64,000 bases of DNA from Actinomycetes bacterium (GTDB lineage Bacteria > Actinomycetota > Acidimicrobiia > Acidimicrobiales > Ilumatobacteraceae). The translations under genes were made by a program, and so were the position numbers. Below the pieces are notes generated by a model, which did no database searches, was not told the DNA's origin, and saw only the letters and a program-made list of their open reading frames with translations. This document shows positions 26,165 to 35,169 of this stretch, piece by piece. The stretch spans positions 1-64,000 of the forward strand of contig JANXUF010000050.1 in NCBI GenBank assembly GCA_025356335.1. Reading direction: 5' to 3'. The stretch's first letter is position 1; every line of letters starts with the position of its first letter.

Positions 26165-27385
26165 ATGGATTTCGAGCTTCCGGCAGACGACGACCCGCGC
26201 CGGCTCACCGTACGAGCATGGCTTGCCGAGAATCCGGAGCCGAGCAGCCGGACGCTGGCAGAGGCAGGCTACGTCGCTCCGCATTGGCCGAAGCCGTGGG
26301 GGCAGGACGCGGATCCGATCGAGCAGATCATTGTCGACGACGAACTGCGCAGGGCCGGCATCCGGCGGCCGGTCAACCCGATCGGCATCGGCTGGGCCGC
26401 ACCGACGATCATCTTCGCCGGCACCGAGGCGCAGAAGGCCCGCTACCTTGCTCCGATCCTGTCAGGTGAGGAGTTCTGGTGCCAGCTGTTCAGCGAACCG
26501 CAGAGCGGGTCTGACCTCGCAGGTCTCGGGACGCGAGCGGTTCGTGATGGCGACGAGTTCGTCGTCAACGGTCAGAAGATCTGGACGTCAGGGGCGCAGA
26601 TCGCCGCCTTCGGCATCCTCATCGCCCGCACCGATCCCGACGTTCCGAAACATCGTGGCGTGTCCTACTTCATCTGTCCGATGCATCTTCCGGGGATCGA
26701 GATCCGTCCGATCACGGAAATGACCGGTGGCAAGACGTTCAACGAGGTGTTCTTCACCGATGTGCGCATCCCGGCGGAGAACCTCGTCGGCGACCTCAAT
26801 GACGGTTGGCGGCTGGCGAAGGTGACGCTCGGGAACGAGCGCGTCTCGTTGTCGACCGGCGGAGTGCTGTGGGGCAATGGCCCGACGGCGCTCGATCTCA
26901 TCGCCCTGATCCGCAAGCGAGGACCCGTCACCGATCCGATCATGCGGCAGCGGATTGCCGCTGTCTACATCGAGCATTCGATCCTCGACCTCATCCGCAT
27001 GCGCACGGTCTCGGCCGCCCTCAAGGGTCAGTCGCCAGGTCCGGAGGCGAGTATCCGCAAGATCCTCGGCGACGAGCACGGTCAGCATGTGATGGAACTC
27101 GCCAAGGACATGCAGGGGGCAGCGGGGATGCTGGCCGTCGGTGCGGGGGCGGCGTTCCGCCAGGGGACCGACCCGTCGCCGCTGTCCTCCGACGGGCCAC
27201 ACAGCGATCTCGGCGACCCCCGCTGGCACGGCGGCTATCTCTTCGCCCGCGCCCTGACGATCGGGGGTGGCACCGGCGAGGTGCAGCGCAACATCGTCGG
27301 CGAACGTGTTCTCGGATTGCCGCACGAACCAGACGTCGAGGCTGGCAAGTCGTGGGTCGGGTCGAGGCTCAGCCGGACGGTGTGA
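26165..27385 (+). CDS. Acyl-CoA dehydrogenase
   Basis: This is a 406-residue flavoprotein that introduces the alpha,beta double bond in acyl-CoA. Visible features are QLFSEPQSGSDLAGL, the FAD-contact segment VNGQKIWTSGAQ, the substrate/FAD region GGKTFNEVFFTDVRIPAEN, and the C-terminal GGGTGEVQRNIVGERVLGLP. The catalytic base is not assignable with certainty by eye. It belongs to the larger ACAD branch used for unusual acids. The start is ATG 26165. Its end overlaps the convergent SDR end by 17 bp. Confidence 0.93.
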   Translation: MDFELPADDDPRRLTVRAWLAENPEPSSRTLAEAGYVAPHWPKPWGQDADPIEQIIVDDELRRAGIRRPVNPIGIGWAAPTIIFAGTEAQKARYLAPILSGEEFWCQLFSEPQSGSDLAGLGTRAVRDGDEFVVNGQKIWTSGAQIAAFGILIARTDPDVPKHRGVSYFICPMHLPGIEIRPITEMTGGKTFNEVFFTDVRIPAENLVGDLNDGWRLAKVTLGNERVSLSTGGVLWGNGPTALDLIALIRKRGPVTDPIMRQRIAAVYIEHSILDLIRMRTVSAALKGQSPGPEASIRKILGDEHGQHVMELAKDMQGAAGMLAVGAGAAFRQGTDPSPLSSDGPHSDLGDPRWHGGYLFARALTIGGGTGEVQRNIVGERVLGLPHEPDVEAGKSWVGSRLSRTV

Positions 27386-28283
27386 GATCGCCGGCGAGGT
27401 CGAGGAATGCTGACATCGCCTCCGTGAACTCGCGTGCGGGGGCGCGCCGACTCTCGTCGATCAACTCGGCGAGCGCCGCCGGGGTCAGCGGCCCAGACGG
27501 CAGGCGCACCGAACCGTATTCGACGGTGCTCGCCGAGCGCAGCCCGCCTGCACAGCTCACGAGGATCTGCCCGTTGAGGATGCAGTCGGGATCGACGAGT
27601 GCTGTCACGACCGGCGCGACCGCCTCCGGGGTCATCAGCCGGCGCAGACTGTCGTGCATGCCCGCTGTCATCTGCGTGTCGGCGTACGGTAGCAGCACGT
27701 TCGTCAGGACGTTGCGTCGTTGCCCCTCGCCGGCGATGGCCCTGGCGAGAGCGATGATCGCCCCCTTGCTCGCCGAATAGGCGGCAGCGGTCGGTTCGCC
27801 GTGCAGTCCTGCGCCGGAGGACACGAGCACGATGCGTCCGAAGCCGGCGTCCCGCATCGCCGTGCAGCAGGCCAATGTGACGTACGCCGTGCCGCTGACG
27901 TTGGTCGCCAGTGCTTCGTCGAAGCGCTCCGGCGAGGATTTGTGGAACATCTCCCGAGGTCCGATCCCCGCGCTGGTCACGAGGAAGTCGATCTGTCCGA
28001 ATCGTTCGATGGCGAGGTCGACCATCGCCCGACCGGAATCCGGATCGGCAACGTCGCTGTACTCGGCGACCGCAGTCCCGCCGGCGGCGAGGATCTCGCC
28101 GACCACCACATCGGCAGGCCAGCGGCCGTCGGCATCGGTGACTCTTCGCCGATTGTTGACCACGACAGCGGCACCGGAAGCCGCCAGATGCAGGGCGAAG
28201 GCGCGACCCAATCCGTTGCCGCCCCCGGTCACGATGCCGACCCTGCCGGCGAGCGGACCTGCGTCGACTGCCGACCCGGTCAT
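27369..28283 (-). CDS. Short-chain dehydrogenase/reductase
   Basis: This 304-residue SDR has TGGGNGLG, a long insertion after the second strand (NNRRRVTDADG), TSAGIG in place of NNAG, the catalytic serine in SSGAGLHG and YSASK. The insertion and C-terminal extension recall MFE-2-type 3-hydroxyacyl-CoA dehydrogenases. ATG 28283 is the start; the shared 17-bp dyad (28285-28301) lies two bases upstream of it, so a bound regulator would block translation start or transcription. It converges on the acyl-CoA dehydrogenase. Confidence 0.88.
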   Translation of the reverse strand: MTGSAVDAGPLAGRVGIVTGGGNGLGRAFALHLAASGAAVVVNNRRRVTDADGRWPADVVVGEILAAGGTAVAEYSDVADPDSGRAMVDLAIERFGQIDFLVTSAGIGPREMFHKSSPERFDEALATNVSGTAYVTLACCTAMRDAGFGRIVLVSSGAGLHGEPTAAAYSASKGAIIALARAIAGEGQRRNVLTNVLLPYADTQMTAGMHDSLRRLMTPEAVAPVVTALVDPDCILNGQILVSCAGGLRSASTVEYGSVRLPSGPLTPAALAELIDESRRAPAREFTEAMSAFLDLAGDLTPSG

Positions 28284-28284
28284 C

Positions 28285-28301
28285 ACTTCATCAACTGTAG
28301 T
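28285..28301 (-). promoter_or_regulatory. Shared dyad motif, site 1
   Basis: Minus-strand ACTACAGTTGATGAAGT. It fits ACTAC-N8-MAGT and ACT-N11-AGT, and lies in the divergent spacer between the SDR and the VOC gene. Confidence 0.5.
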
Positions 28302-28422
28302 AGACTGACGAGATCGGTGGCAAGCAGCCGCCTGTCGAGGAGCTGTCCGATCCACCGCACGCAACGAATCGACGTGCAGATGCAAGGGGCTATCTGCCTT
28401 TCCCCTCAAGGAGTAGTCAACG

Positions 28423-29124
28423 ATGGTCGCGTTACCAGCAATTCGCCAGCTCGTCTTCCTCGCTGCCGATCTTGAATCAACGATCGCCGCAGCACGGCAA
28501 CACCTCGGTCTGAAACCCGGCATCAACGATGCCGAGGGCATGGCCAAACTCGGCTTCGTCCACGAGGTCTTGACGATCGATCAGACCTTTTTGGAGTTTA
28601 CCGCCCCGCTGTCCGACGACACGATGCCGGGGCGGCTCGTCGCCCGCAAGGGCGACATCGGCTACATGGTGGTGATCCAGGTCGCCGATGTCGAGGCGAC
28701 CAAGGCCCGGGCAGCCGAACGGGGGATGAAGCCGGTGTTCGAGGAGCCGTACGAGGGTCACAGCATCACCCAGTGGCATCCGCGGTCGTTCGGGACGCTT
28801 GCCGAATTCGACCAGATCCGCCCGCCGGAGACGTGGCACATGGCGCCGAGGATCTTCGAACACGGCAGCACCGAGGTCGTCCAGGACGTGTCGGCGATCG
28901 AACTGGCGGTCAGCGATCCGCCGGCGATGGCCGCCGTGTGGGCAGCGGTGCTCGACGTCCCCGTCGCACCCGATGGCGCCAGCCTCGAGCTGTCGGGATG
29001 CACGGCGCGGTTCGTCCGGGCCGAGGCGAATGCAGGACTGGTTGCCGTCGAGTTGCCGGCGACCGACCGCGCCAACACAGGCCGGGTGTTCACCATCTCC
29101 GGCGTCGAGTTCCGCCTCGTCTGA
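28423..29124 (+). CDS. VOC-superfamily (glyoxalase/dioxygenase-fold) protein
   Basis: This 233-residue protein has two repeated beta-alpha-beta-beta-beta modules of the vicinal-oxygen-chelate fold: about 1-125 (IRQLVFLAADLESTIAAARQHLGL opening, split here as IRQLVFLAADLE and STIAAARQHLGL) and 145-233 (AIELAVSDPPAMAAVWAAVL). Metal-ligand histidines/glutamates are not obvious in canonical places, so it may bind a ligand or act as an isomerase rather than a dioxygenase. AAGGAG lies upstream of the ATG. It is divergent from the SDR and shares dyad site 1. A paralogue is at 54725-55438. Confidence 0.8.
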   Translation: MVALPAIRQLVFLAADLESTIAAARQHLGLKPGINDAEGMAKLGFVHEVLTIDQTFLEFTAPLSDDTMPGRLVARKGDIGYMVVIQVADVEATKARAAERGMKPVFEEPYEGHSITQWHPRSFGTLAEFDQIRPPETWHMAPRIFEHGSTEVVQDVSAIELAVSDPPAMAAVWAAVLDVPVAPDGASLELSGCTARFVRAEANAGLVAVELPATDRANTGRVFTISGVEFRLV

Positions 29125-29173
29125 ACGCCGGCGGGTCGCGGTCAGATCGAGTCGGTGCGGCGCCTCGGCCGGC

Positions 29174-29938
29174 TCAGCTCGAACGCCCGGTCGACAGCGT
29201 CGTCGCGTTCATTGCCCGAACGGCATTCTGCTCCCATCGCACTGGATCGACGGCGTAGGCAGCTCGGGCCTCGATCGCCATCCGATCGGTGTCGACGATA
29301 CGGGTACCGCGCGCCATCGCCTTCAACCCGATCCTGGCGATGTCGGCGGGGTCTTCCTTGACGCCGGCGACGTGGTCGGCCATGCGCGTGTCCACGGAGC
29401 CGACGATCAACGCCGTGACCGAGGTGCCCTGTGGCTCGAGTTCGCCCCTGGCGATGACCGACAGGAACAACGCTGCCGATTTCGATGGTGAGTATCCACC
29501 CATGAACGCCGTCGGAAATGCTCCGGCGACCGAGAGGACGTTGACGATCGCGCCGCCGCCATTGGCACCGAGCACTGGCGCGAAGGCGCGGATCATGTTC
29601 AACACCCCGAAGTAGTTGACCTCCATCTCCTGCCGAGCGATGTCGAGGTTGTCTGCGAGGACGAGCCGATCACGCCCGTGGAGCCCGGCATTGTTGACGA
29701 TCACGGTGCAATCGGCGCATGTCGCTGCAGCAGAAGCGACCGACCGTGGGTCAGTGACGTCGAGTTGAACGACGACCGCGCCGGCGTCGATGAGTTCCGG
29801 CGGGACCTCGTCCGGGGAACGGGCGCCGCAGTAGACCTTGGTTGCGCCGCCTGACAGCAACTGTTCGACGAACGCCCGGCCGATGCCGCGGTTGCCGCCG
29901 GTGACCAGCGCCGTGCTGCCGCCGACCGTTGCGCTCAT
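29174..29938 (-). CDS. Short-chain dehydrogenase/reductase
   Basis: This 254-residue SDR has TGGNRGIG, VNNAGLHGRD, a catalytic serine in LSVAGAF and YSPSK. ARS (CGARSPDE) after the second strand suggests NADP(H) use. The start is ATG 29938, overlapping the SnoaL-like gene's stop by four bases (ATGA), so the two are translated together. The substrate is unknown but likely belongs to the local catabolic pathway. Confidence 0.9.
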   Translation of the reverse strand: MSATVGGSTALVTGGNRGIGRAFVEQLLSGGATKVYCGARSPDEVPPELIDAGAVVVQLDVTDPRSVASAAATCADCTVIVNNAGLHGRDRLVLADNLDIARQEMEVNYFGVLNMIRAFAPVLGANGGGAIVNVLSVAGAFPTAFMGGYSPSKSAALFLSVIARGELEPQGTSVTALIVGSVDTRMADHVAGVKEDPADIARIGLKAMARGTRIVDTDRMAIEARAAYAVDPVRWEQNAVRAMNATTLSTGRSS

Positions 29939-30486
29939 TGCGACATCTCGCTGCGCTGCATGATGCCGTCGTAGACCGGATCGTCGGGATACTTCGAGCT
30001 GTGCAGCAACGCAGCCGGATCGAGCGTGCCGCCGACCCACCGTTCCTCGCGCTCGCCGACATCGTGCGACCAGTCGAACCGCAGCCGTCGGCGGGCGATG
30101 CCCCAACGGCCATCTCGACGTTCGAGATCGTCGATGATTCGTGTGGCGACGAGCGAGTCGGACACCGAGACACCGATCTTGACCCGGGTCATCGCCAACA
30201 CGTAGTGCTCCGATACCGCCCGGTCGCCCTCGACGTCGATGAGGACGTTCGACAGCGTGTGCGTGGCGACGGCCTTCGGGTGGCTGAGTAGGCGCTCGAT
30301 CGAATCGATGTAGCCCTGCGCAGGCCCGGCGTACATCCCGCCGTGCTCCTCGGTTGCGCCCTCCAGGTAGCACGCCCGCAACGTCACGATGTCGGCGCGA
30401 TCGATGGAGCGGAGGTAGCGCGTCAACAGTTCGGTGATCGCCTGCTTGTCGAGCAGTACCTGCAGTTCCGGAGATCGGTTGTCCAT
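29935..30486 (-). CDS. SnoaL-like / NTF2-fold protein
   Basis: This 183-residue protein has the opening helix LLDKQAITELLTRYLRSIDRAD, read here as DKQAITELLTRYLRSID, which is the standard start of the SnoaL-like NTF2-fold family (aldol cyclases, dehydratases, ring hydroxylase beta-like subunits, steroid isomerase relatives). HTLSNVLIDVEGDRA and GRWGIARRRLRFDW continue the cone-shaped fold. The catalytic role is not predictable. It is the first gene of a two-gene unit with the SDR. Dyad site 2 lies nine bases upstream of its ATG. Confidence 0.83.
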   Translation of the reverse strand: MDNRSPELQVLLDKQAITELLTRYLRSIDRADIVTLRACYLEGATEEHGGMYAGPAQGYIDSIERLLSHPKAVATHTLSNVLIDVEGDRAVSEHYVLAMTRVKIGVSVSDSLVATRIIDDLERRDGRWGIARRRLRFDWSHDVGEREERWVGGTLDPAALLHSSKYPDDPVYDGIMQRSEMSQ

Positions 30487-30494
30487 CGACTCAG

Positions 30495-30511
30495 ACTACA
30501 ACAGTCACAGT
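30495..30511 (+). promoter_or_regulatory. Shared dyad motif, site 2
   Basis: ACTACAACAGTCACAGT, immediately upstream of the minus-strand SnoaL-like/SDR unit. Confidence 0.5.
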
Positions 30512-30542
30512 TACTGCGTCGAGGGGGGTTCAGTCAGCAGGC

Positions 30543-31598
30543 TCAGTCAGCACGCTGGCGAAACCGGTACGGTGCAAACGCCACCGGCTCGACGACCCCT
30601 GGCGGTGCGGCGACGACGACGGGGATCGACTGCATCACGATACCGGCGGCGATGTACTGCGACGCGGTCGTCCGTACGTCGCTGTCGACAGGGTCGTGGA
30701 GGTCGATCGACATCGACAGTTCCGGTTTGCCGCTCATCCGGATCTGCCAGTGCGGGCGGCCGGCATAGCGGGGGATCGTCGGGTCCATCGTCCAGATGAT
30801 CGCCAGCGTCAGGCGCGTCACGCCGTCGACGCGCAGATGCCAACGCCACTCGGTCGCGGCGACCGTGCCGGCGCGGATCAGACCCGCACGGATGGTCGTG
30901 TCGGCGGGCGCGAGTTCGAAGTGGTGGTCGTCCTCGATGACGTAGCCCGTCAGTCCGAGATGGTCTGCCATGTACGCCAGTGTCTCCGAGTACAGCGTGC
31001 GGTACAGACCGGGGAGCGGACCGGCGAGCAGGTCGACCTCGGCCGGATCTGTTCCCATACCCATGACGGTGAAGACGAAGTCCGGGCTCACCATGCCGCT
31101 CGCTTCGAAGACCTCGGTGATGTCGATCGCCTCGAGTTCCAACGACGTGCTCGCGAGGGTCATGGCGATGCGCTCGCCGATCACTCCAGGGCTGACACCG
31201 ACACCGAACAGGCTGCTCCGACCATCGGCGCAGGCCTGTTCGAACAGTGCCGTTCGTCGTTCGCCGTGGGCGCGGGGATAGTGGTTGCCGGCGGTGGTGA
31301 TGACATTCTTGCCGCTGCGCAGGAGGCGGCAGAGCTCGTCGTCGAACATCTCGTACGGCACCTGCAATCGCGGCGTGTGGATCACGATGTCGGCGTCGAG
31401 GGCATAGATCTCCTCGACATCCATCGTCCCGACGACGCCCGTCTGACGGCGCCTGGCGATTGCGCCGGCATCCTCGCCGACCTTGAGATCGCTGTAGACG
31501 CGCAGTCCGACCAACTCGCAGTCCGGCGAGTCGAGTACGGCGCGCAGACAGGTCTTGCCGATCGATCCCGTTGCCCATTGGATCACCCGGTAGGTCAT
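30543..31598 (-). CDS. Dihydrodipicolinate-reductase-like NAD(P)-binding protein
   Basis: This 351-residue protein opens with a Rossmann motif, VIQWATGSIGKTCLRAVL, typical of a DapB-like family found in actinobacterial catabolic clusters and named for its N-terminal domain rather than for lysine synthesis. The rest (NHYPRAHGERR, GVGVSPGVIGERIAM) matches that group, related to diaminopentanoate/amine dehydrogenase-like proteins. The reaction is unknown. The start is ATG 31598 with AAAGGGG upstream. Dyad site 3 is 59 bases before the start. Confidence 0.82.
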   Translation of the reverse strand: MTYRVIQWATGSIGKTCLRAVLDSPDCELVGLRVYSDLKVGEDAGAIARRRQTGVVGTMDVEEIYALDADIVIHTPRLQVPYEMFDDELCRLLRSGKNVITTAGNHYPRAHGERRTALFEQACADGRSSLFGVGVSPGVIGERIAMTLASTSLELEAIDITEVFEASGMVSPDFVFTVMGMGTDPAEVDLLAGPLPGLYRTLYSETLAYMADHLGLTGYVIEDDHHFELAPADTTIRAGLIRAGTVAATEWRWHLRVDGVTRLTLAIIWTMDPTIPRYAGRPHWQIRMSGKPELSMSIDLHDPVDSDVRTTASQYIAAGIVMQSIPVVVAAPPGVVEPVAFAPYRFRQRAD

Positions 31599-31656
31599 CG
31601 ACGTCCCCTTTCTGTCGGCCTCCCGTCCCGCAACGAATCGCTGACAGAAGCCGAAC

Positions 31657-31673
31657 ACTACTGTTGTCTAAGT
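31657..31673 (+). promoter_or_regulatory. Shared dyad motif, site 3
   Basis: ACTACTGTTGTCTAAGT. Upstream of the DapB-like gene; it overlaps the last six bases of the acyl-CoA ligase, so the DapB-like gene probably has its own promoter. Confidence 0.45.
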
Positions 31674-33203
31674 CTCTTCGTTCCACTGTCGTCGTAGTGC
31701 CGGTTTGTCGATCTTCAGGCTTGCGGTGCGAGGTAGCGCCTGCATGAAGCGGACCTGGGTCGGCTTCTTGTAGGAGGCAAGGCGTTCACGTGCCAAGCGG
31801 ATGATCGCTGCTTCGTCGAGCGCCTGATCGGAAACGACGGCGACGGCAACGACCGTTTCACCCCAGCGTTCGTCGGGGATTCCGAAGACGGCGAATTCGT
31901 TCAGGCCGCGAACGTCCGACATCGCCGACTCGACTTCGGCCGGATAGACGTTCATCCCGCCAGACACGATCATGTCCTTTGCCCGATCGGTGACATACAG
32001 GAAACCGGCGGCGTCGACCCTGCCGATATCACCGGTGCGCAGGCGGCCGTCGATGACCGCTTCGGCGGTCAGGCCCGGTTGCCGGTAGTAGCCGGAGAAC
32101 TGCGTGTCGCTGCGAACGGTGATCTCGCCGGTCCCGCCGACACTCACCTCATGTCCGTGGCCATCGATGATCGACACATCGGCGATGTGCACCGGACGGC
32201 CCGTACTGGCGTAGACGTCGTCTGCCTCGCCGGATGTCCAGTCGGCGTCCTCTGTCCGCGTCACGGGCGCACCGGTCTCGGTCATCCCATAGGCCTCGGC
32301 GAACCGCGGCCCGACGGCGTCCACCAGGGCGCGAACCGTATCGGGTGGCATCTTCGAACCGGAGTGCATCGCCACGCGCAACGTCTCCAGGACCTGCGGA
32401 TGACGGTGTACCTGTTGGATGAACTCGATGGCGAGGGGCGTCGGGACGTAGGTGAAGTTCGAACCCTGTGCGCGCATTCGAGCAAACCACTCTTCAGGAC
32501 CGAGGCCGGCCATGAACGACACCTCGCCGCCGAGGAACAGGTGCGGGAGCAGCACACCCCAGATGCCGGCGACGAACGAGAGCGTGCCGGTGAAGGCGCA
32601 GCGGCTCCGTGGGCGGATGTCGAAGTGCACCGGCATGTGTTGGAGGATGCGCATCATCGACCGCTGCGTGTGCATCACGCCCTTCGGTGAGCCGGTCGTG
32701 CCGCTGGTGTATCCGATGATCGTCAGGTCGTCCGCCTGCCGCGGGACAACGGGAACGTCGGGTCGTGCGTCGGCGATCAACGATGTCCACACCGCGTGTG
32801 AGCCGTCGCACGGCGAGCCGATGGCGATCACCGACTTCGCTGTGTCGGTGGGGAGATCGGCGACCCGGTCGGCGACACTGTCGGTGTAGACGAATGCTCT
32901 CGCGTCGGCGTCGGCAAGGATCGGCCGGACCTCGCGTGCGGTCAGGCGGTCGTTGACGTGAACGGCGGGGAACCCGCCGATGAGGCAGCCGACGTAGGCC
33001 TCGACCGCTTCGACACGATCGGCGACCATCAGCGCCACATGGTCGCCGGGGTGCAGACCCGATCCGGCGAGAGCGTTGGCGAATCGCGAGGCGTTGGCAA
33101 GCACCTCCCGGTGCGAGCGGACCTGTCCGTTGGCGCGCAGGGCGACACGGTCGCCACCCCGGCGCAGCGCGTCGGCGAGCAGCGTGCCGGCAGTCTCATC
33201 CAT
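31668..33203 (-). CDS. AMP-forming acyl-CoA ligase
   Basis: This 511-residue acid-CoA ligase has the ATP signature YTSGTTGSPKGVMHTQ, AYGMTETGAP, the hinge region GDIGRVDAAGFLYVTDR, the GGMNVYPAEVE segment, and a terminal lysine in RTASLKIDKPALR. The start ATG 33203 overlaps the end of the upstream ligase gene by eight bases, so the two ligases are one transcription unit. Substrate unknown; the context suggests an organic acid imported by the nearby ABC system. Confidence 0.92.
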   Translation of the reverse strand: MDETAGTLLADALRRGGDRVALRANGQVRSHREVLANASRFANALAGSGLHPGDHVALMVADRVEAVEAYVGCLIGGFPAVHVNDRLTAREVRPILADADARAFVYTDSVADRVADLPTDTAKSVIAIGSPCDGSHAVWTSLIADARPDVPVVPRQADDLTIIGYTSGTTGSPKGVMHTQRSMMRILQHMPVHFDIRPRSRCAFTGTLSFVAGIWGVLLPHLFLGGEVSFMAGLGPEEWFARMRAQGSNFTYVPTPLAIEFIQQVHRHPQVLETLRVAMHSGSKMPPDTVRALVDAVGPRFAEAYGMTETGAPVTRTEDADWTSGEADDVYASTGRPVHIADVSIIDGHGHEVSVGGTGEITVRSDTQFSGYYRQPGLTAEAVIDGRLRTGDIGRVDAAGFLYVTDRAKDMIVSGGMNVYPAEVESAMSDVRGLNEFAVFGIPDERWGETVVAVAVVSDQALDEAAIIRLARERLASYKKPTQVRFMQALPRTASLKIDKPALRRQWNEET

Positions 33204-34983
33204 CGACGGGCTGCCGGCTCGAGTCGTCGCTGGTGCCCACAGAAACTGTGCTCTGCTGATCGATCCCGTCGCCGATCCCGTCGCGGATCTCATCTCGCAG
33301 TTGACGTTTGAGGATCTTGCCGACGGGATTGCGTGGCAGCACGTCGCGCAGTTCGAGGCGCTCGGGGAGCTTGTAGGTCGCGATGTCCTGCGAACGAAGA
33401 TGAGTGACGACGTCGGCGAGGCGGATCGCATGGCCGGGCCTCGGGGTGACGACGGCGCACACCTTCTCGCCGAGCATGTCGTCGGGAAACCCGACGACGG
33501 CGACCTCGGCCACTGCCGGATGGCTGGCGATCATCGTCTCGAGTTCGGCGGGAGCGATGTTCATCCCACCGCGGATGATCAGGTCTTTTGCCCGGTCGAC
33601 ATAACGGAGGAACTGTTGCTCGGGTCCGTCGATGACGAACATGTCGCCGGTTTTCAAGAAACCGTCGGCGTCGAACGGACTGTTGACGTTTGCCGCGTCG
33701 AGGTAGCCGGCGAACAGGCTCGGCCCCTTCAGATAGAGCTCGCCGGGCCTGCCCGGTTCGTCGATCTCCTCACCGGTTTCGGTGTCGATGAGCTTGACGG
33801 TGGTGCACTGCGCAGCAGGGAACGTCCAGACGCGGCCGCCGCCGTACCGCGGGAAGAAGCGCGCCCGCTGATCCGGATCGGTCATCACGTTGATGTCCGT
33901 CATCAGGGCGATGCCCTCGTTCGAGCCGAAATAGTTGATGATCGCCACGCCGTAGCGCTCGTGCCAGCCGCGCACCATCCATTCCTGCAACGGAGCGGAA
34001 CCGGAGCCGATCTGGCGGAGCGTGGAGATGTCGGCTCCGGCGAGCAGTTCGTCGCGCTGCAACAGCGTGGCGAGCAACGCCGGTGGGGCGACGGTATAGG
34101 TGATGCGTTCGTCCTCGACCTGGCGGAGGAACACCGGGAGATCGAACGGCTGGTGCTGCACGAGGACGCATCCGGTGCGCAGCCAGGGCAGCAGCATCCC
34201 GTTGATCCCCGCCATGTTGACCATCGGGAACGGATTGAGCACCCTTGCGTGGTGGTCGAGGCTCGGAGCGAACACCGTGTCGTGGCTCATCAGCAGCCAT
34301 TCGTAGTGCGCCCGTGGCACGCCCTTCGGTCTGCTCTCGGTACCCGACGTCCAGCAGATCGTGATGCAGTCGTTCGGGTCGACCGGATGGACGTCGGCAT
34401 AGGTCGCAACGGCCGCAATATCGTCGGCGGACAGTGCGGCGACGGCGGTCCCGACATGGACGGTTCCCTCGATCACTGCACGACCGATCGCCAGAACCGT
34501 TCGCAGAGAGGGAATGTCCGCCATCATGGCGACGACCTCGGCGGCCGCCTGCCGCTGGGCGATGCGGTCGCTCGTCAGGAACGCCGTGATTTCGCCGATG
34601 TTGCCGAGTTCGACGATCTCGTGGCGCCGGTACTGCACCGGTAGCGGGGAGATGATCGCTCGCACCCGCCACACTGCCAGATAGGCGACGACGAGCTCGA
34701 CGATGTTCGGCAGCTGCACGGCGACGACGGACCCTTCGCCGATACCGGCAGTGAGGAGCGCAGCGGCGAGCTCATCGACCTGACGATCGATATCGTTCCA
34801 ACTCGCCCGCTGGATCGGCGTGTCGACGAATTCGGCCTTGTTCGGAGCATCGATCGCCGCCAGCTCATCGCCGAACTCGGCGACGCGGTCGGCGAACAGC
34901 TGCTGCACCGTTTCCGCAGTCCAGTAGCCCATGGCCGTGTACTCGTCGATCCGCTCCTGCGGGTGCATCTTCCTGGCTGTCAT
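33196..34983 (-). CDS. Acyl-CoA ligase with a TSGTE-type ATP motif
   Basis: This 595-residue adenylate-forming enzyme has an ATP signature that reads CWTSGTESRPKGVPRAH, with Glu replacing the usual second Thr/Gly of TSGTTG. YFGSNEG replaces YGxTE, and RAKDLIIRGGMNIAPAELE and NPVGKILKRQLRDE complete the fold with the catalytic lysine. The ligase at 48484-50208 shares these unusual motifs and is a paralogue. The start is ATG 34983. It forms a unit with the ligase downstream. Confidence 0.9.
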   Translation of the reverse strand: MTARKMHPQERIDEYTAMGYWTAETVQQLFADRVAEFGDELAAIDAPNKAEFVDTPIQRASWNDIDRQVDELAAALLTAGIGEGSVVAVQLPNIVELVVAYLAVWRVRAIISPLPVQYRRHEIVELGNIGEITAFLTSDRIAQRQAAAEVVAMMADIPSLRTVLAIGRAVIEGTVHVGTAVAALSADDIAAVATYADVHPVDPNDCITICWTSGTESRPKGVPRAHYEWLLMSHDTVFAPSLDHHARVLNPFPMVNMAGINGMLLPWLRTGCVLVQHQPFDLPVFLRQVEDERITYTVAPPALLATLLQRDELLAGADISTLRQIGSGSAPLQEWMVRGWHERYGVAIINYFGSNEGIALMTDINVMTDPDQRARFFPRYGGGRVWTFPAAQCTTVKLIDTETGEEIDEPGRPGELYLKGPSLFAGYLDAANVNSPFDADGFLKTGDMFVIDGPEQQFLRYVDRAKDLIIRGGMNIAPAELETMIASHPAVAEVAVVGFPDDMLGEKVCAVVTPRPGHAIRLADVVTHLRSQDIATYKLPERLELRDVLPRNPVGKILKRQLRDEIRDGIGDGIDQQSTVSVGTSDDSSRQPVDG

Positions 34984-34987
34984 TCTC

Positions 34988-35043
34988 TTCCGCTCTCCGC
35001 CGCTCGGGCGGCTCGCTGTTCGTTCCGCTCTCCGCCGCTCGGG
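34988..35043. repeat. Direct repeat of about 21 bp
   Basis: TTCCGCTCTCCGCCGCTCGG occurs at about 34988-35007 and again at about 35023-35042, in the leader of the ligase gene. Purpose unknown. Confidence 0.6.
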
Positions 35044-35118
35044 GAGCTCGCTCTGCTCGCATGTGCTACGTCTGCACGGGTTGCGTTCGGTCGGCTCAGT
35101 TTGCTGATCCGACCCGAA

Positions 35119-35151
35119 CCGGTTGGGCGCAGTTTGCGCGCGCCCAACCGG
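35119..35151 (-). terminator. 12-bp perfect hairpin after the ABC binding-protein gene
   Basis: CCGGTTGGGCGC (35119-35130) pairs exactly with GCGCCCAACCGG (35140-35151) around a 9-base loop. It lies just downstream of the substrate-binding protein gene and before the ligase operon, so it should end the ABC transporter transcript. No T-tract. Confidence 0.7.
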
Positions 35152-35169
35152 CTGTTGGGGGGGGATTGG

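Noticed and set aside
30543..31598. Lysine-pathway DapB
   Set aside because: Only the Rossmann start resembles DapB; length and context fit the catabolic DapB-like family.
33076..34644. 522-residue plus-strand frame
   Set aside because: Shadow of the two ligase genes; low-complexity composition.
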